This document shows, piece after piece, positions 25,918 through 34,128 of a DNA stretch of 64,000 nucleotides. The notes under the pieces were generated by a model that saw nothing but the letters and a program-made list of their open reading frames with translations, was not told the origin of the DNA and did no database searches. Made by a program: the position numbers and the translations under genes. The stretch is taken from NCBI GenBank assembly GCA_017436915.1, contig JAFSCE010000020.1, forward strand, positions 92,722 through 156,721. The letters are read 5' to 3'. The first letter of the stretch is position 1. Each line of letters starts with the position of its first letter. Origin of the DNA: Clostridia bacterium. Lineage in GTDB: Bacteria > Bacillota > Clostridia > Oscillospirales > Acutalibacteraceae.

Positions 25918-26556
25918 TCATTCGCCGACTTTCGCTTCCTCGGCGGCGGGTACGGTGACGGGTTGCTCGGTCGCGTTGATGTTTTTGCACGCGATCACGC
26001 TGTACACCGTCATGAACAGGATCTTAATATCCAGCCAAAACGTTACGGTTTCGGCATATTCGGCGTCATACGCGAATTTTTCGTCCTGCGAGATGGAATT
26101 GCGGTAATACGCTTGGGTATACCCCGTCACACCGGGGCGCACCGTCAAGCGCTTTTTACGGATGTCGTCAAGTTCCTCGTACGGCACCGTTGCCAACGTC
26201 GGGCGAGGGCCGATCAAGCTCATATCGCCTTTGAGCACGTTTAAAAACTGCGGGAATTCATCCAAGCTGGTCTTGCGAAGTATTTTGCCGATCTTGGTCA
26301 CGCGGGGATCGTTTTTGCCCGTGTATGTAGAACCGTCGGCATTGCGCAGATCCGGCGCGTTAACGGACATCGAACGCAGTTTATACATCGTAAAGGTCTT
26401 ACCGTCCCTGCCGCGGCGGGTGGCGTTGTAAAAGATCGGCCCTTTGTCGGTAAACCAGATCAGCGGCGCACACACCGCGATCACCAGCAACACAAACGGC
26501 AAAGCAATCAAACTGCAAACAATATCAATGACGCGCTTGAAAAAGTGCTTGTACAT
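25918..26556 (-). CDS. Initiating sugar-phosphate transferase (PglC/WcaJ C-domain type)
   Basis: The 212-residue protein starts MYKHFFKRVIDIVCSLIALP with one N-terminal membrane hairpin. It then carries the family motifs KLRSM, RKTSLDEFPQ (with the catalytic Asp-Glu pair), LIGPRPTL and VRPGVTGYTQ. This short monotopic form, like PglC, transfers a sugar phosphate from UDP-sugar to undecaprenyl phosphate and so primes repeat-unit synthesis. The ATG at 26556 follows GAGGGGG; the open frame upstream of it is the shadow of the preceding gene. PglC uses di-N-acetylbacillosamine, and a 4-amino sugar made by this operon would be an analogous donor, but this is not shown. Confidence 0.92.
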   Translation of the reverse strand: MYKHFFKRVIDIVCSLIALPFVLLVIAVCAPLIWFTDKGPIFYNATRRGRDGKTFTMYKLRSMSVNAPDLRNADGSTYTGKNDPRVTKIGKILRKTSLDEFPQFLNVLKGDMSLIGPRPTLATVPYEELDDIRKKRLTVRPGVTGYTQAYYRNSISQDEKFAYDAEYAETVTFWLDIKILFMTVYSVIACKNINATEQPVTVPAAEEAKVGE

Positions 26557-26573
26557 GATGAAAAGCCCCCTCT

Positions 26574-27755
26574 TTATTTCACGACCACCGTTACACGCGC
26601 AAGTGCGGCTTCGCACGCGGCTGCCGCTTCTTCCACGGTATCTGCCTGCGCAATGACGTAGCCGACGCGGTCTAAACTGTTTTGGATCGCACCCGCGGCA
26701 TCGCCCACCGATTTGAGCATTGCCACACGCACAACGTGCGGCACTGCTGCCGCTTCCTCTAACCCGTCCACCCGCTCGATAATACCGCATCCTTGATGCC
26801 GCATATAGCGAATGGCACTGGCTTTTTGCTGTTTCGGTGTGATATCCACCGGTTCCCCGCAAGCGAGCTGAACGGTCGCGCCGATCATATCAATACCGGT
26901 GGACAGCGGGACTAAATCGGTGGTGATAAAGTCACCGCCAAGGCGAGCGCCCAGTTCAATCAGCACGGGACCGCGGTCGGTAACCATCATTTCCACGTGG
27001 GCGGGGCCGTTTTGAATGCCGACGGCTTTCATTGCCGCGGCGGCCGCCGCACAGATCTTCTCTTTGGTATCTCCGACAAAACGGGAGGGCTGATTGTGCC
27101 CCATTTCCACGAAATGCGGACTGCCGGTGGTAAGCTTATCGGTGATCTGCAGCACATGCACCTCGCCCCTCACTGCAAACGCTTCCACACTGATCTCGTG
27201 ACCGACAAGCAGCTCTTCCACGATCACCGTGCCCGAGCGTCCGTTTTCGGCGCTGTAGGCAATGCAATCTCTCAGCTGTTCTTCGTTCTCGATCACAACC
27301 ACACCGCGGCTGGCGGAGTTATCGGTCGGTTTGCAGATGCACGGATAGGTAAAGTGATCCTTAACTGCCTCAATCTCGCCGTTTTCCACCACATAATACC
27401 ACGGATGAGGTACATCGTGTGTGTCGAACGCGCGGATCATCTCAGCTTTATCGGTGGCGCGCACCGCCACGTCAGGATCGATGCCCACAAGCCCTAACGT
27501 CTTGCAGGTATACGCGATGGAGCGCATCGGCATATCCGTCGCAACGGTGGTAATGCCGTTTGCACCGAATTCCTTTGCCGCCGTGCACACCCCCTCGGGG
27601 TCAATGGTGCTGGCATTGAAATACGCGTCGGCGTGCGGGATACCCACCGCGTGCGGATCGTAATCTACAACGCCGACCTCATAGCCGAGTTCCTTGGCTT
27701 TTTCAATCATGGGGACCTGCCACGCAGATCCGCCGACGATCAACACTCGCTTCAT
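26574..27755 (-). CDS. ATP-grasp ligase-like protein (second of two)
   Basis: This 393-residue protein opens with KRVLIVGGSAWQVPMIEKA and contains YPCICKPTDNSASRGVVVI, VEELLVGHEISVEAF and the metal-binding segment PVLIELGARLGGDF, typical of carbamoyl-phosphate-synthase-like ATP-grasp enzymes. It is not closely similar to the other ATP-grasp protein of the operon, so the two probably act on different substrates. It lies between the PIG-L deacetylase and the priming transferase. It probably ligates a carboxylic acid to an amino sugar or related precursor, which is inferred from context only. Confidence 0.86.
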   Translation of the reverse strand: MKRVLIVGGSAWQVPMIEKAKELGYEVGVVDYDPHAVGIPHADAYFNASTIDPEGVCTAAKEFGANGITTVATDMPMRSIAYTCKTLGLVGIDPDVAVRATDKAEMIRAFDTHDVPHPWYYVVENGEIEAVKDHFTYPCICKPTDNSASRGVVVIENEEQLRDCIAYSAENGRSGTVIVEELLVGHEISVEAFAVRGEVHVLQITDKLTTGSPHFVEMGHNQPSRFVGDTKEKICAAAAAAMKAVGIQNGPAHVEMMVTDRGPVLIELGARLGGDFITTDLVPLSTGIDMIGATVQLACGEPVDITPKQQKASAIRYMRHQGCGIIERVDGLEEAAAVPHVVRVAMLKSVGDAAGAIQNSLDRVGYVIAQADTVEEAAAACEAALARVTVVVK

Positions 27756-27767
27756 ATCAATCTCTCC

Positions 27768-28418
27768 TCAACGAAACGTGCGCCGCACCGTCATGAGTAC
27801 TTCGGCGGCATCCATGGAGCACTGGTTGCCCCAAAAATGGGCTTGATGCCGCAACGCTTCGGACGAACGCGGGTGCGGATACTCACGCACCTCGCTGTGA
27901 TAGTTTTCAAACGCTTCGATCTTGCGGTCCAGCACCTCGCTGATATCCACCCAAGTATCCGGCACGAAATTGCGCGGGACACCCCATTCGGTACTGCTCG
28001 CGGTATAGAACGTGTAAAATTCGCGAATCCAAGGATCCAACGGACGGAACGCAATATTCGCCGCCTCAAACAAGATCTTATGATCGCGGTTGGCATCACA
28101 TGCTGACTGACAATAAATGATATCGGGCTTAAACTCTTCTGAGATCTTCTCCAACGGGGTGATAAGTTCCGTCAGCGTATAGGTGTCCAGCTTCTGATCG
28201 GGATACTGCAAACGATACACGTGGGATACTCCCAGTACCGCGGCGGCTTCTTCGATCGCCGTGCTTTGTCCCACGTCACCGTGGTACCGCAGGGATTCAC
28301 CTTCACAGAAAATAACACTGCGCACTTCGTCACCCGCCGCGGTATGCTTTAGCACAATACCGCCGATCCCGAGCACTTCGTCATCGGGATGCGCGGCGAC
28401 TACCAAAACCTTACTCAT
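27768..28418 (-). CDS. PIG-L/LmbE family N-deacetylase
   Basis: The motif AAHPDDEVLGIGG near the N-terminus provides the zinc-binding His-Pro-Asp-Asp. Downstream CQSACDANRDHKILFEA provides the third zinc-binding His, as in GlcNAc-PI and bacterial LmbE deacetylases. It would remove an N-acetyl group from a sugar, exposing an amine for the neighbouring formyltransferase or ATP-grasp ligases. The ATG at 28418 is 9 nt from AAGGGAG and overlaps the stop of the formyltransferase gene (ATGAGTAA); a TTG six bases upstream is too close to that site. It has 216 residues. Confidence 0.88.
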   Translation of the reverse strand: MSKVLVVAAHPDDEVLGIGGIVLKHTAAGDEVRSVIFCEGESLRYHGDVGQSTAIEEAAAVLGVSHVYRLQYPDQKLDTYTLTELITPLEKISEEFKPDIIYCQSACDANRDHKILFEAANIAFRPLDPWIREFYTFYTASSTEWGVPRNFVPDTWVDISEVLDRKIEAFENYHSEVREYPHPRSSEALRHQAHFWGNQCSMDAAEVLMTVRRTFR

Positions 28419-29370
28419 TTTCAAAAACTCCCTTTAATTCGAGTTCGTACAACGCTTTGCCCGTGTACGTCTGTCCGTTCTCGTCTTCCAAGCAGGTGAG
28501 CAGCACGTAACCGTCTGCGGTTGCCACGGTCACACCGACCGCGTTATCCGCAAAACCGTAGGCAGTGCCGATAATGGTGCCCACCGCTTCGCCGTTGTTC
28601 GGGAGCGGCAACACCGCTGCTTCCCAAACGAGCCATTTTTGACCGTTTAAGTAGGTGAACGCGCCGGGGTACGGAATCGTCAGTGCGCGCACGAAATCGT
28701 AGATCGCACGGGAGCTCTGCTCCCAGCACAACAAGCCATCCTTCGGACGGCGGCGCGGCAAAAGCGGCTCATCCGACTTGTTTTCGATCGGGAGGATCGG
28801 CTTTTCACCGCGACCGAGTGCCTCGATGAGGTTTTTGAGCATCACTGCATTGGTATCCGCCACCTGATCGTACAACGTTTTGCAGGTATCAAACACCGTG
28901 ATGGGAAACGCGATCTGATCCACGATGGCGCCCGTGTCCACGTCTTTATTGAGCCACATCATGGTGTTGCCGGTTTCCTGCTCGCCGCGAATCAGCGACC
29001 AGTTGATGGGAGCACTGCCCCGATTGTGCGGCAACAAAGCGGCATGCGTGCCGACCGTGCCGATCGTTGGAATCTCCAACAACCGTTCGGGCAAAATTTC
29101 ACTCCATCCGAGCACCACCATCAGATCGGGCTTGTACTGCGCGATAATCTCATACGCACGCTCACCCTTGATGGTGTCTACGGCATAATACGGGATGCCG
29201 TATTGCTCACAAATATCCTTGTAGACCCGTGTGCCCGCACTGCGTTTGGCAAACGCGGAATCATCCAACGTGATAAAGCAGGCAATCCCCGTGCTTTGAG
29301 CCGTTTGCTCAAATGCTGCGACGCCTTCTTCGTGATTGCCGATCCATAAAACGTTCATACGCTCACTCAC
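28411..29370 (-). CDS. Formyltransferase family protein (sugar N-formyltransferase-like)
   Basis: The catalytic core GTHAALLPHNRGSAPINW, with the family's conserved His, and DVDTGAIVDQ, with the Asp, matches the formyl-THF-dependent transferases. These include Fmt, ArnA-N and the sugar formyltransferases that act on UDP- or dTDP-4-amino-4,6-dideoxy sugars. A smaller C-terminal beta domain follows from about residue 230. The product of the upstream DegT aminotransferase would be the natural acceptor. A GTG at 29370 overlaps the preceding stop (GTGA); an ATG at 29358 giving MNVLWIGN is an equally good start. It is not the housekeeping fmt by context. Confidence 0.87.
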   Translation of the reverse strand: MSERMNVLWIGNHEEGVAAFEQTAQSTGIACFITLDDSAFAKRSAGTRVYKDICEQYGIPYYAVDTIKGERAYEIIAQYKPDLMVVLGWSEILPERLLEIPTIGTVGTHAALLPHNRGSAPINWSLIRGEQETGNTMMWLNKDVDTGAIVDQIAFPITVFDTCKTLYDQVADTNAVMLKNLIEALGRGEKPILPIENKSDEPLLPRRRPKDGLLCWEQSSRAIYDFVRALTIPYPGAFTYLNGQKWLVWEAAVLPLPNNGEAVGTIIGTAYGFADNAVGVTVATADGYVLLTCLEDENGQTYTGKALYELELKGVFENE

Positions 29371-30596
29371 TTTATGTAATCTTTGAGGACCTCAAGGTAG
29401 TTGTCCAGAATATACGTCACGTCGTCATCGGTCAGGCACGTGTGCAGCGGCAACGTGATCTCGTTTGCAAACATCGCGTACGCATTCGGGTAATCCGCGA
29501 TGTCAAACCCTAAGTTCTTGTACGCCGTGTGCATCGGCAGCGGTTTATAATGCACGTTGCACGCGATGCCGCGCTCTGCCATTTTCACGATGATCTCCTG
29601 ACGCTGTTCCGTCGTAATACCGGGGATCCGCGTTAAGTACAAATGCCCCGACGATACGTATTCGTCCGTGTAATGCGGCAGCACCTCTACGCCGAGCGGT
29701 TTCAATGCCGCATCGTACCGCCCGATGATCTCACGGCGGCGGGCGAGCATCCCGGGATACCGTTCAAACTGGGCAAGACCGATAGCACCCATGATATCTG
29801 TCATGTTGCATTTATACCACGGGCCGACGATGTCGTATTCCCACGCACCGAGCTGCGTTTTCGCCAATGCATCCTTGCTTTGTCCGTGCAGACTGAGCAA
29901 CTGGAACTGCTTGTAAATGTCGTTGTCGTCAATGCCGTCAATGGTGCGCCAGGTACACGCACCGCCCTCGGCGGTGGTGAAGTTCTTGACTGCGTGGAAA
30001 CTGAAGTTGGTGAAGTCTGCAATCGCGCCCACCTTTTTGCCGTCCCGCTCGGCACCCAGCGCGTGAGCGGCATCGCACACGACTGCCACTCTGCCGATGG
30101 CTTTTTGAATGTCGGTGGTCGGTTTGAACAACGCGCGCTTGCGCTCGACGATCTCAAAAATACGGTCGTAATCACACGGAATACCCGCGATATCGACCGG
30201 AATGATCGCCTTGGTTTTGTCGGTGATCGCGGCTTCCAGCGCGTCGTAATCCATTTCGAGCGACGCTTTTTGACAGTCCACTAACACGACAGAAGCGCCC
30301 ACGTGGTCAATGACCGAAGCGGACGCCGTGTAAGTATACGCGCAGGTGATGACCTCATCTCCTGCACCGATACCCAGCACGCGCAGTGTCATTTCGGCAC
30401 AGGCGGTCTGGGAATTTAAGCAAACGCATTTCGCCGTGCCGACATAAGCAGCGAGAAGCGCTTCCAGTTTTTTAACTTTCGGGCCGGTGGTGATCCAGCC
30501 GGAACGAAGGGTATCCACTACCTCCGCTATCTCCCGTTCCGAAATATCGGGCGGAGAAAATGGAATATTGCGTTTATTACAAACATCGTTCGCCAT
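29367..30596 (-). CDS. DegT/DnrJ/EryC1/StrS-type sugar aminotransferase
   Basis: The 409-residue PLP enzyme has the family fold with ITTGPKVKKLE near the N-terminus. The PLP-phosphate contact region is VCDAAHALGA, and the Schiff-base lysine lies in FHAVKNFTTAEGG at about residue 206. It aminates a keto sugar. The 4-keto intermediate made by CapE in the same operon is a PseB-type product and thus a possible substrate, as in PseC, but no other pseudaminic acid genes are present. This is the first gene of the polysaccharide operon. The ATG at 30596 follows AAGGATTG; a TTG codon lies immediately upstream. Confidence 0.9.
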   Translation of the reverse strand: MANDVCNKRNIPFSPPDISEREIAEVVDTLRSGWITTGPKVKKLEALLAAYVGTAKCVCLNSQTACAEMTLRVLGIGAGDEVITCAYTYTASASVIDHVGASVVLVDCQKASLEMDYDALEAAITDKTKAIIPVDIAGIPCDYDRIFEIVERKRALFKPTTDIQKAIGRVAVVCDAAHALGAERDGKKVGAIADFTNFSFHAVKNFTTAEGGACTWRTIDGIDDNDIYKQFQLLSLHGQSKDALAKTQLGAWEYDIVGPWYKCNMTDIMGAIGLAQFERYPGMLARRREIIGRYDAALKPLGVEVLPHYTDEYVSSGHLYLTRIPGITTEQRQEIIVKMAERGIACNVHYKPLPMHTAYKNLGFDIADYPNAYAMFANEITLPLHTCLTDDDVTYILDNYLEVLKDYIK

Positions 30597-30662
30597 CAAA
30601 AATCAATCCTTTTTCGTTCGTTCTGAATTCCGGGCGCAATAACGTTAAGTATACACTACAAC

Positions 30663-30691
30663 ATTGTACCATCTGAACAAAACGATGTCAA
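30663..30691 (-). promoter_or_regulatory. Sigma-A promoter of the polysaccharide operon
   Basis: Reading leftward, a perfect TTGACA (30686-30691) and TACAAT (30663-30668) are separated by exactly 17 bp. The upstream 30 bp are almost pure A+T and could be an UP element. The start point would be near 30656, leaving a leader of about 60 nt before the aminotransferase ATG. Confidence 0.88.
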
Positions 30692-30723
30692 GAATATAAT
30701 AATATATAATTATAAATACACAA

Positions 30724-30758
30724 AACGACAGCGGGCGACAAAGCCGCCCGCTGTCGTT
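30724..30758 (-). terminator. Hairpin terminator after the prophage lysis genes
   Basis: A 14-bp stem (30724-30737 with 30745-30758) closes a 7-nt loop directly after the holin stop codon and is followed leftward by a T-rich tract. It separates prophage transcription from the polysaccharide promoter about 30 bp downstream. Confidence 0.8.
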
Positions 30759-30759
30759 G

Positions 30760-30939
30760 TTACCACCCCGTAGGATCTGTAGGGTTATTGACGATGCCGA
30801 AGCCACACAGTACCGGCAACAGCACGTTTAAAAAACCATCCACCGTCGAACTAATGTCAAAACCGGCAAATTCCTTGACACAGAACGTAACGAGTGCCGC
30901 GATGGACACCCACAGTGCCCACGACTTAAAACGATTCAT
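30760..30939 (-). CDS. Phage holin, small (phi-LC3/BlyB-like)
   Basis: A 59-residue protein with two hydrophobic stretches: residues 6-20 (SWALWVSIAALVTFC) and 35-51 (GFLNVLLPVLCGFGIV), followed by a Pro/Asp/Thr tail. This two-helix layout, its position after the endolysin and an XhlA-like gene, and the terminator on its stop codon identify it as a holin that lets the endolysin reach the wall. The ATG at 30939 is preceded by GAGGGAAGAT. It is the last gene of the prophage late transcript. Confidence 0.82.
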   Translation of the reverse strand: MNRFKSWALWVSIAALVTFCVKEFAGFDISSTVDGFLNVLLPVLCGFGIVNNPTDPTGW

Positions 30940-30949
30940 GTATCTTCCC

Positions 30950-31216
30950 TCATTTCACTAAAATGGCAAGGCACGTGCTGACCGCCGCCGCGATCAGGGC
31001 GGCGATCAGCTTGTCCCATTGCTTGGCGGGGCGCGAAGCCGCCGCCTTGACGTCCGTTTTGATCTCACGCACGTCCTCGCGCAGGTGTTTCACGTCACTG
31101 TTGGTCTCACGCAGCTCTGCCGCCAACGCGTGAATATCTCGTACCTCTTGCTCTAAGGTGTCGATGCGATGGTGCGCGGATTTCACGCTTTCGCCGATCT
31201 TGGTCAGTTCGTCCAC
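30950..31216 (-). CDS. XhlA-like coiled-coil membrane protein (holin accessory)
   Basis: The 88-residue protein has a GTG start at 31216, preceded by AAAGGAGAG inside the endolysin 3' end. It shows heptad-like helices (HRIDTLEQEVRDIHAL and DVKHLREDVREIKTDV) and a C-terminal membrane segment (LIAALIAAAVSTCLAILV). This is the architecture of haemolysin XhlA proteins of Firmicute prophages such as PBSX, which work with the holin and endolysin in lysis. The frame continues 34 codons upstream, but that part shadows the endolysin gene. Confidence 0.8.
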   Translation of the reverse strand: MDELTKIGESVKSAHHRIDTLEQEVRDIHALAAELRETNSDVKHLREDVREIKTDVKAAASRPAKQWDKLIAALIAAAVSTCLAILVK

Positions 31217-31218
31217 GG

Positions 31219-32046
31219 TCAGCTCTCCTTTCGCACGATCGCCATCTGGATACGGTCGACCGCTTTGCCGAATACGCCCGCGTAGCCGTCGCCCGTTTTG
31301 TCGGTGAGTCCCTCGCACCAGCCGTGCCAGCCCTTTTTGGAAGACACGCGGTAACGAATCTCGTACCCCTCTGCGTCAATCAACTGCATCTGCACAGCAT
31401 CGATTTGCTCGCCCTTGTTACCTGCGTAATCGGCATCGTTTTCTACCCACGGCAACCAGCGCTTCTCTTTGAGCAAATGCACACGATACCGCAAAATACC
31501 GACACTCGGCACCGCCTGCAGGGCGGTCATATTCTTTGAGCGAACACCCGCATAACCACTTGTGTTTTGCTGATTGTAATCCGTGATTTTGGGCAACCAT
31601 TTGGTGGTATACGCACGGTAAGTCACCGACGGCACCACCGTCGGCAGATCGGCTTCCAAATACGGCGTTGGGTCGATTCGGCTGTCGTTTTGCCGCACTT
31701 CAAAGTGCAGATGCGCACCGAAACTGCGCCCCGTGTTCCCCATAGTGCCGATCTCTTGACCTTTTTTCACCTTTTGCCCGTTTTTTACATAAACCAAAGC
31801 GAGGTGCGCGTACAAGGTCGCGTATCCGTTGCCGTGATCGATCTTCACACAGTTGCCGTAGCTGGCGTTACCGACGGCCAGTTTGTTGTTCTTTTTGCCC
31901 GTTTGGCAGAACGTCACCGTGCCGTCCGAGTGAGCAACAATGGTATCGAGTTGCGAGCGATATTTCACCAAATCTACCGCCTTATGACCGATGCTGTATT
32001 TCGTGGTGATCTGGTTGTTACCACTCTTTAAGATTCTGCTTCCCAT
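31219..32046 (-). CDS. Phage endolysin: M23 peptidase with C-terminal ChW-like repeats
   Basis: Residues about 15-135 are an M23 metallopeptidase with zinc-site motifs GHKAVDL (His and Asp) and HLHFEV, and the intervening YGNCVKIDHGNGYATLYAHL. The C-terminal half contains two Trp/Gly-rich repeats ending IDAVQMQLID and VDRIQMAIV, with WLPWVENDADYAGNKG and GWHGWCEGLTDKTGDG. These resemble clostridial hydrophobic-with-conserved-Trp (ChW) domains. It should cleave peptide cross-links of the wall. There is no signal peptide, consistent with holin-dependent release. The ATG follows GGGAGGGG and overlaps the upstream gene by 19 nt. Confidence 0.88.
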   Translation of the reverse strand: MGSRILKSGNNQITTKYSIGHKAVDLVKYRSQLDTIVAHSDGTVTFCQTGKKNNKLAVGNASYGNCVKIDHGNGYATLYAHLALVYVKNGQKVKKGQEIGTMGNTGRSFGAHLHFEVRQNDSRIDPTPYLEADLPTVVPSVTYRAYTTKWLPKITDYNQQNTSGYAGVRSKNMTALQAVPSVGILRYRVHLLKEKRWLPWVENDADYAGNKGEQIDAVQMQLIDAEGYEIRYRVSSKKGWHGWCEGLTDKTGDGYAGVFGKAVDRIQMAIVRKES

Positions 32047-32870
32047 GTCGCAACCCCTCCCGTCAAGCCGTCGATATAACGGTCAATATCCCGCAAATAC
32101 GAACAGCCAATGGCGACGCCGTCCGTATCGGTCGCCAGTGTCATAATCGGCGACACGCACGGCACGTTCAGCATACCGTCTACCGTTGGCGCATACGTGG
32201 TTTCTGCATACGGCTCGTATTCGGTAGCGCTCGCCCCTTTTTCGATCATGGGGTAGATGGTGAAATTATCGAGCACCGTGCCGGTAGCGATACGAAGATG
32301 CATATAAATGCGTGCGCGTTTCGCAGTTTTTGCGAAATAGGTATACGAACTTCCGGCGCTGATATGCACACCGCCGGCTGCCGTTCCATCCGTTTCGTAG
32401 AAAAAACTGTTCAAGGTAACACCGGTGGGTAAAACTGCTCCTGCGGAGATACAATACTCCGTACCGCCACCGATAAAGACACCGGAAAGTACCGTGGCGT
32501 TCGCGCCTGCGCCTTTTCCCATAAGGTTATGGGTGGAGACGCCGGTTGCCGTGCCGTTCATGGTAATACCGCCGTCCGCGTTGATTGTGTAAGTGATGCC
32601 TAAATAGGTTCTTGTTTTCTGCACGTACGGGTAAGGTAGCAGATTCTTGCCGTAGCGCTTGACCGTAACCGTTGAAAAATCCGCCACGGTATCGCTTGAC
32701 AGCCGTACTGCCACATCGTGCTCTATCGGTGACACGTCGTTCAATGTAACCACCGTCCCGCTTGCCGTCGCATTCATGTGCTTGCTGGCTCTCAAGAGGG
32801 CGCGTTTTCCCGCGTCAAACACCTTTTGCTCGTTCTCCGCAATCGCGATCAATTTGTCCGAAATGCTCAT
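32028..32870 (-). CDS. Phage tail or fibre protein with carbohydrate-binding-like fold
   Basis: This 280-residue protein starts with a helical segment (SDKLIAIAENEQKVFDAGKR). A beta-rich region follows with GKNLLPYPYVQKTRTYLGITY and PMIEKGASATEYEPY, a pattern common in minor structural and tail-fibre proteins of Clostridia prophages, where it forms jelly-roll domains. The N-terminal helix probably docks it to another tail component. It lies in the late operon directly before the endolysin, overlapping it by 19 nt. Host-receptor binding is likely but not shown. Confidence 0.7.
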   Translation of the reverse strand: MSISDKLIAIAENEQKVFDAGKRALLRASKHMNATASGTVVTLNDVSPIEHDVAVRLSSDTVADFSTVTVKRYGKNLLPYPYVQKTRTYLGITYTINADGGITMNGTATGVSTHNLMGKGAGANATVLSGVFIGGGTEYCISAGAVLPTGVTLNSFFYETDGTAAGGVHISAGSSYTYFAKTAKRARIYMHLRIATGTVLDNFTIYPMIEKGASATEYEPYAETTYAPTVDGMLNVPCVSPIMTLATDTDGVAIGCSYLRDIDRYIDGLTGGVATWEAES

Positions 32871-33196
32871 TCTGCCGCACCCCCGATCAAGGCGTTTTGA
32901 ATGGCGAGGATGCCGTCCATCGCGGCGTCGACGTCACCGATCCGTTGTTCAATGCCGTCAAGGCGTTCCGCGTTAGCGTTTATTCGTTCGTTGAAATCGT
33001 CACCGAAACCATGCAGCGGCAACTCCGCGTACGGTGTTACCCCATCTCCGATCTTAAAGGCAACCGCTGTTCCGCTTTCATCCAACACGAGCACCGGTTC
33101 TTTGGGTTTAAGAGTCGGGTTCACCTCTTCCAGTGCCGCCGCCGTATCCCCGCGCAACTGATAGCGGGCTTTCGCTTTTACCGTATGTTTTGCCAT
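32867..33196 (-). CDS. Phage tail-fibre-associated small protein
   Basis: The 109-residue protein contains FKIGDGVTPYAELPL, the head-domain motif seen in phage fibre and hyaluronidase-like proteins, followed by a coiled-coil helix (FNERINANAERLDGIEQRIG). The ATG at 33196 has GAGGAG overlapping the stop of the preceding gene; seven further upstream codons in frame belong to the overlap. Its stop overlaps the next start by 4 nt, so expression is coupled. It is probably a trimerisation or chaperone segment for the fibre. Confidence 0.65.
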   Translation of the reverse strand: MAKHTVKAKARYQLRGDTAAALEEVNPTLKPKEPVLVLDESGTAVAFKIGDGVTPYAELPLHGFGDDFNERINANAERLDGIEQRIGDVDAAMDGILAIQNALIGGAAE

Positions 33197-33207
33197 ATCT
33201 TTGCTCC

Positions 33208-34116
33208 TCACTTCCATCTGCCCTTGGCTTCCAAACTCAACCGTATGGCGGTTTCTTTTTCAAGCGCCACAACCGTAACGGCGAACAGTTCTCCTACTTC
33301 CCCGGCGGTAGTAGATCTGTTTGTCACAAAGAAATTGCCGTTTTCATCGCTGACCGATACCAAAACGGCAGGGACGTCGACAAAGAATGACGCGGGAAAC
33401 GAAACACTTTCCAATTTGCCGTAATAATGCGTACCGCCCCACGCTTGCGTCGAAGCTACGCTTGTGTTCAACACGCCAAAGCACTCCGCCAACCCGCTTT
33501 CCCATTTACGGTATGTCCAGATGCCGTCCTCGCCTTGCTCAACCACGTGATCCGCCGTTAAAAACTCGATCTCACCGTCGGCTGAACCGCCGTCGATGAC
33601 CAGTTCCAGTTCGTCGATCACCGATACGTCACCCGTATCGCCCTTGTCGCCCTTTTCGCCTTTAAGGTCGCCGTTTTGAAGCTTTTGCTCCACGGCTTTT
33701 AAGAAAAGCTGTGCCTCGTCCAGTGCTTCCTGCCACGCGGGGCGCAGATGCTCCAGACGCGGCTCGCCGTCCTCTCGGTCATTAAACGCCAAGTACGCGG
33801 GGGCAAAATGAAACCGCACCGTTTCCGTGCCGTCCATGCCCTCCTCCACCGCGACGAGTCGCACGGTCGCGACCCCCGCCGCCGTCCACGAAGACGGGAT
33901 CTCGTATGATACCGTACCGTCCAAAACGTCGAGCAGGGCGGTGGTATCGTACTCACCGCACCCGTCAACGATCTCCAAGCGGTAACGACAGTCGTCAAAC
34001 GGCACTGCAAAGCGCAACAGCACCGCACAATTATCCCCGCTGTGACCCGCAAACTGCGGGGTGTTGGGTGTCACGGCATCCGCCGTGACGGTAAAGTCGA
34101 TAGTCTTTAAAATCAT
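33208..34116 (-). CDS. Phage baseplate/fibre protein with collagen-like segment
   Basis: Residues 1-130 form a beta-rich domain like the N-terminal part of BppU-type baseplate proteins (FTVTADAV to YLAFNDRE). A short helical stretch follows (AWQEALDEAQLFLKAVEQKL) and then a collagen-like run GEKGDKGDTGD at about residue 155. The C-terminal half is a separate beta domain rich in aromatic residues, as in receptor-binding heads. The collagen-like segment suggests a trimer. Located between the helical structural gene and the small fibre gene. Confidence 0.68.
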   Translation of the reverse strand: MILKTIDFTVTADAVTPNTPQFAGHSGDNCAVLLRFAVPFDDCRYRLEIVDGCGEYDTTALLDVLDGTVSYEIPSSWTAAGVATVRLVAVEEGMDGTETVRFHFAPAYLAFNDREDGEPRLEHLRPAWQEALDEAQLFLKAVEQKLQNGDLKGEKGDKGDTGDVSVIDELELVIDGGSADGEIEFLTADHVVEQGEDGIWTYRKWESGLAECFGVLNTSVASTQAWGGTHYYGKLESVSFPASFFVDVPAVLVSVSDENGNFFVTNRSTTAGEVGELFAVTVVALEKETAIRLSLEAKGRWK

Positions 34117-34128
34117 TCGGATGCCTCC

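Noticed and set aside
26557..26862. N-terminal extension of the sugar transferase to 314 residues
   Set aside because: The upstream codons overlap the ATP-grasp gene in another frame and are Arg/Gly/Cys-rich; the ATG at 26556 matches the family start.
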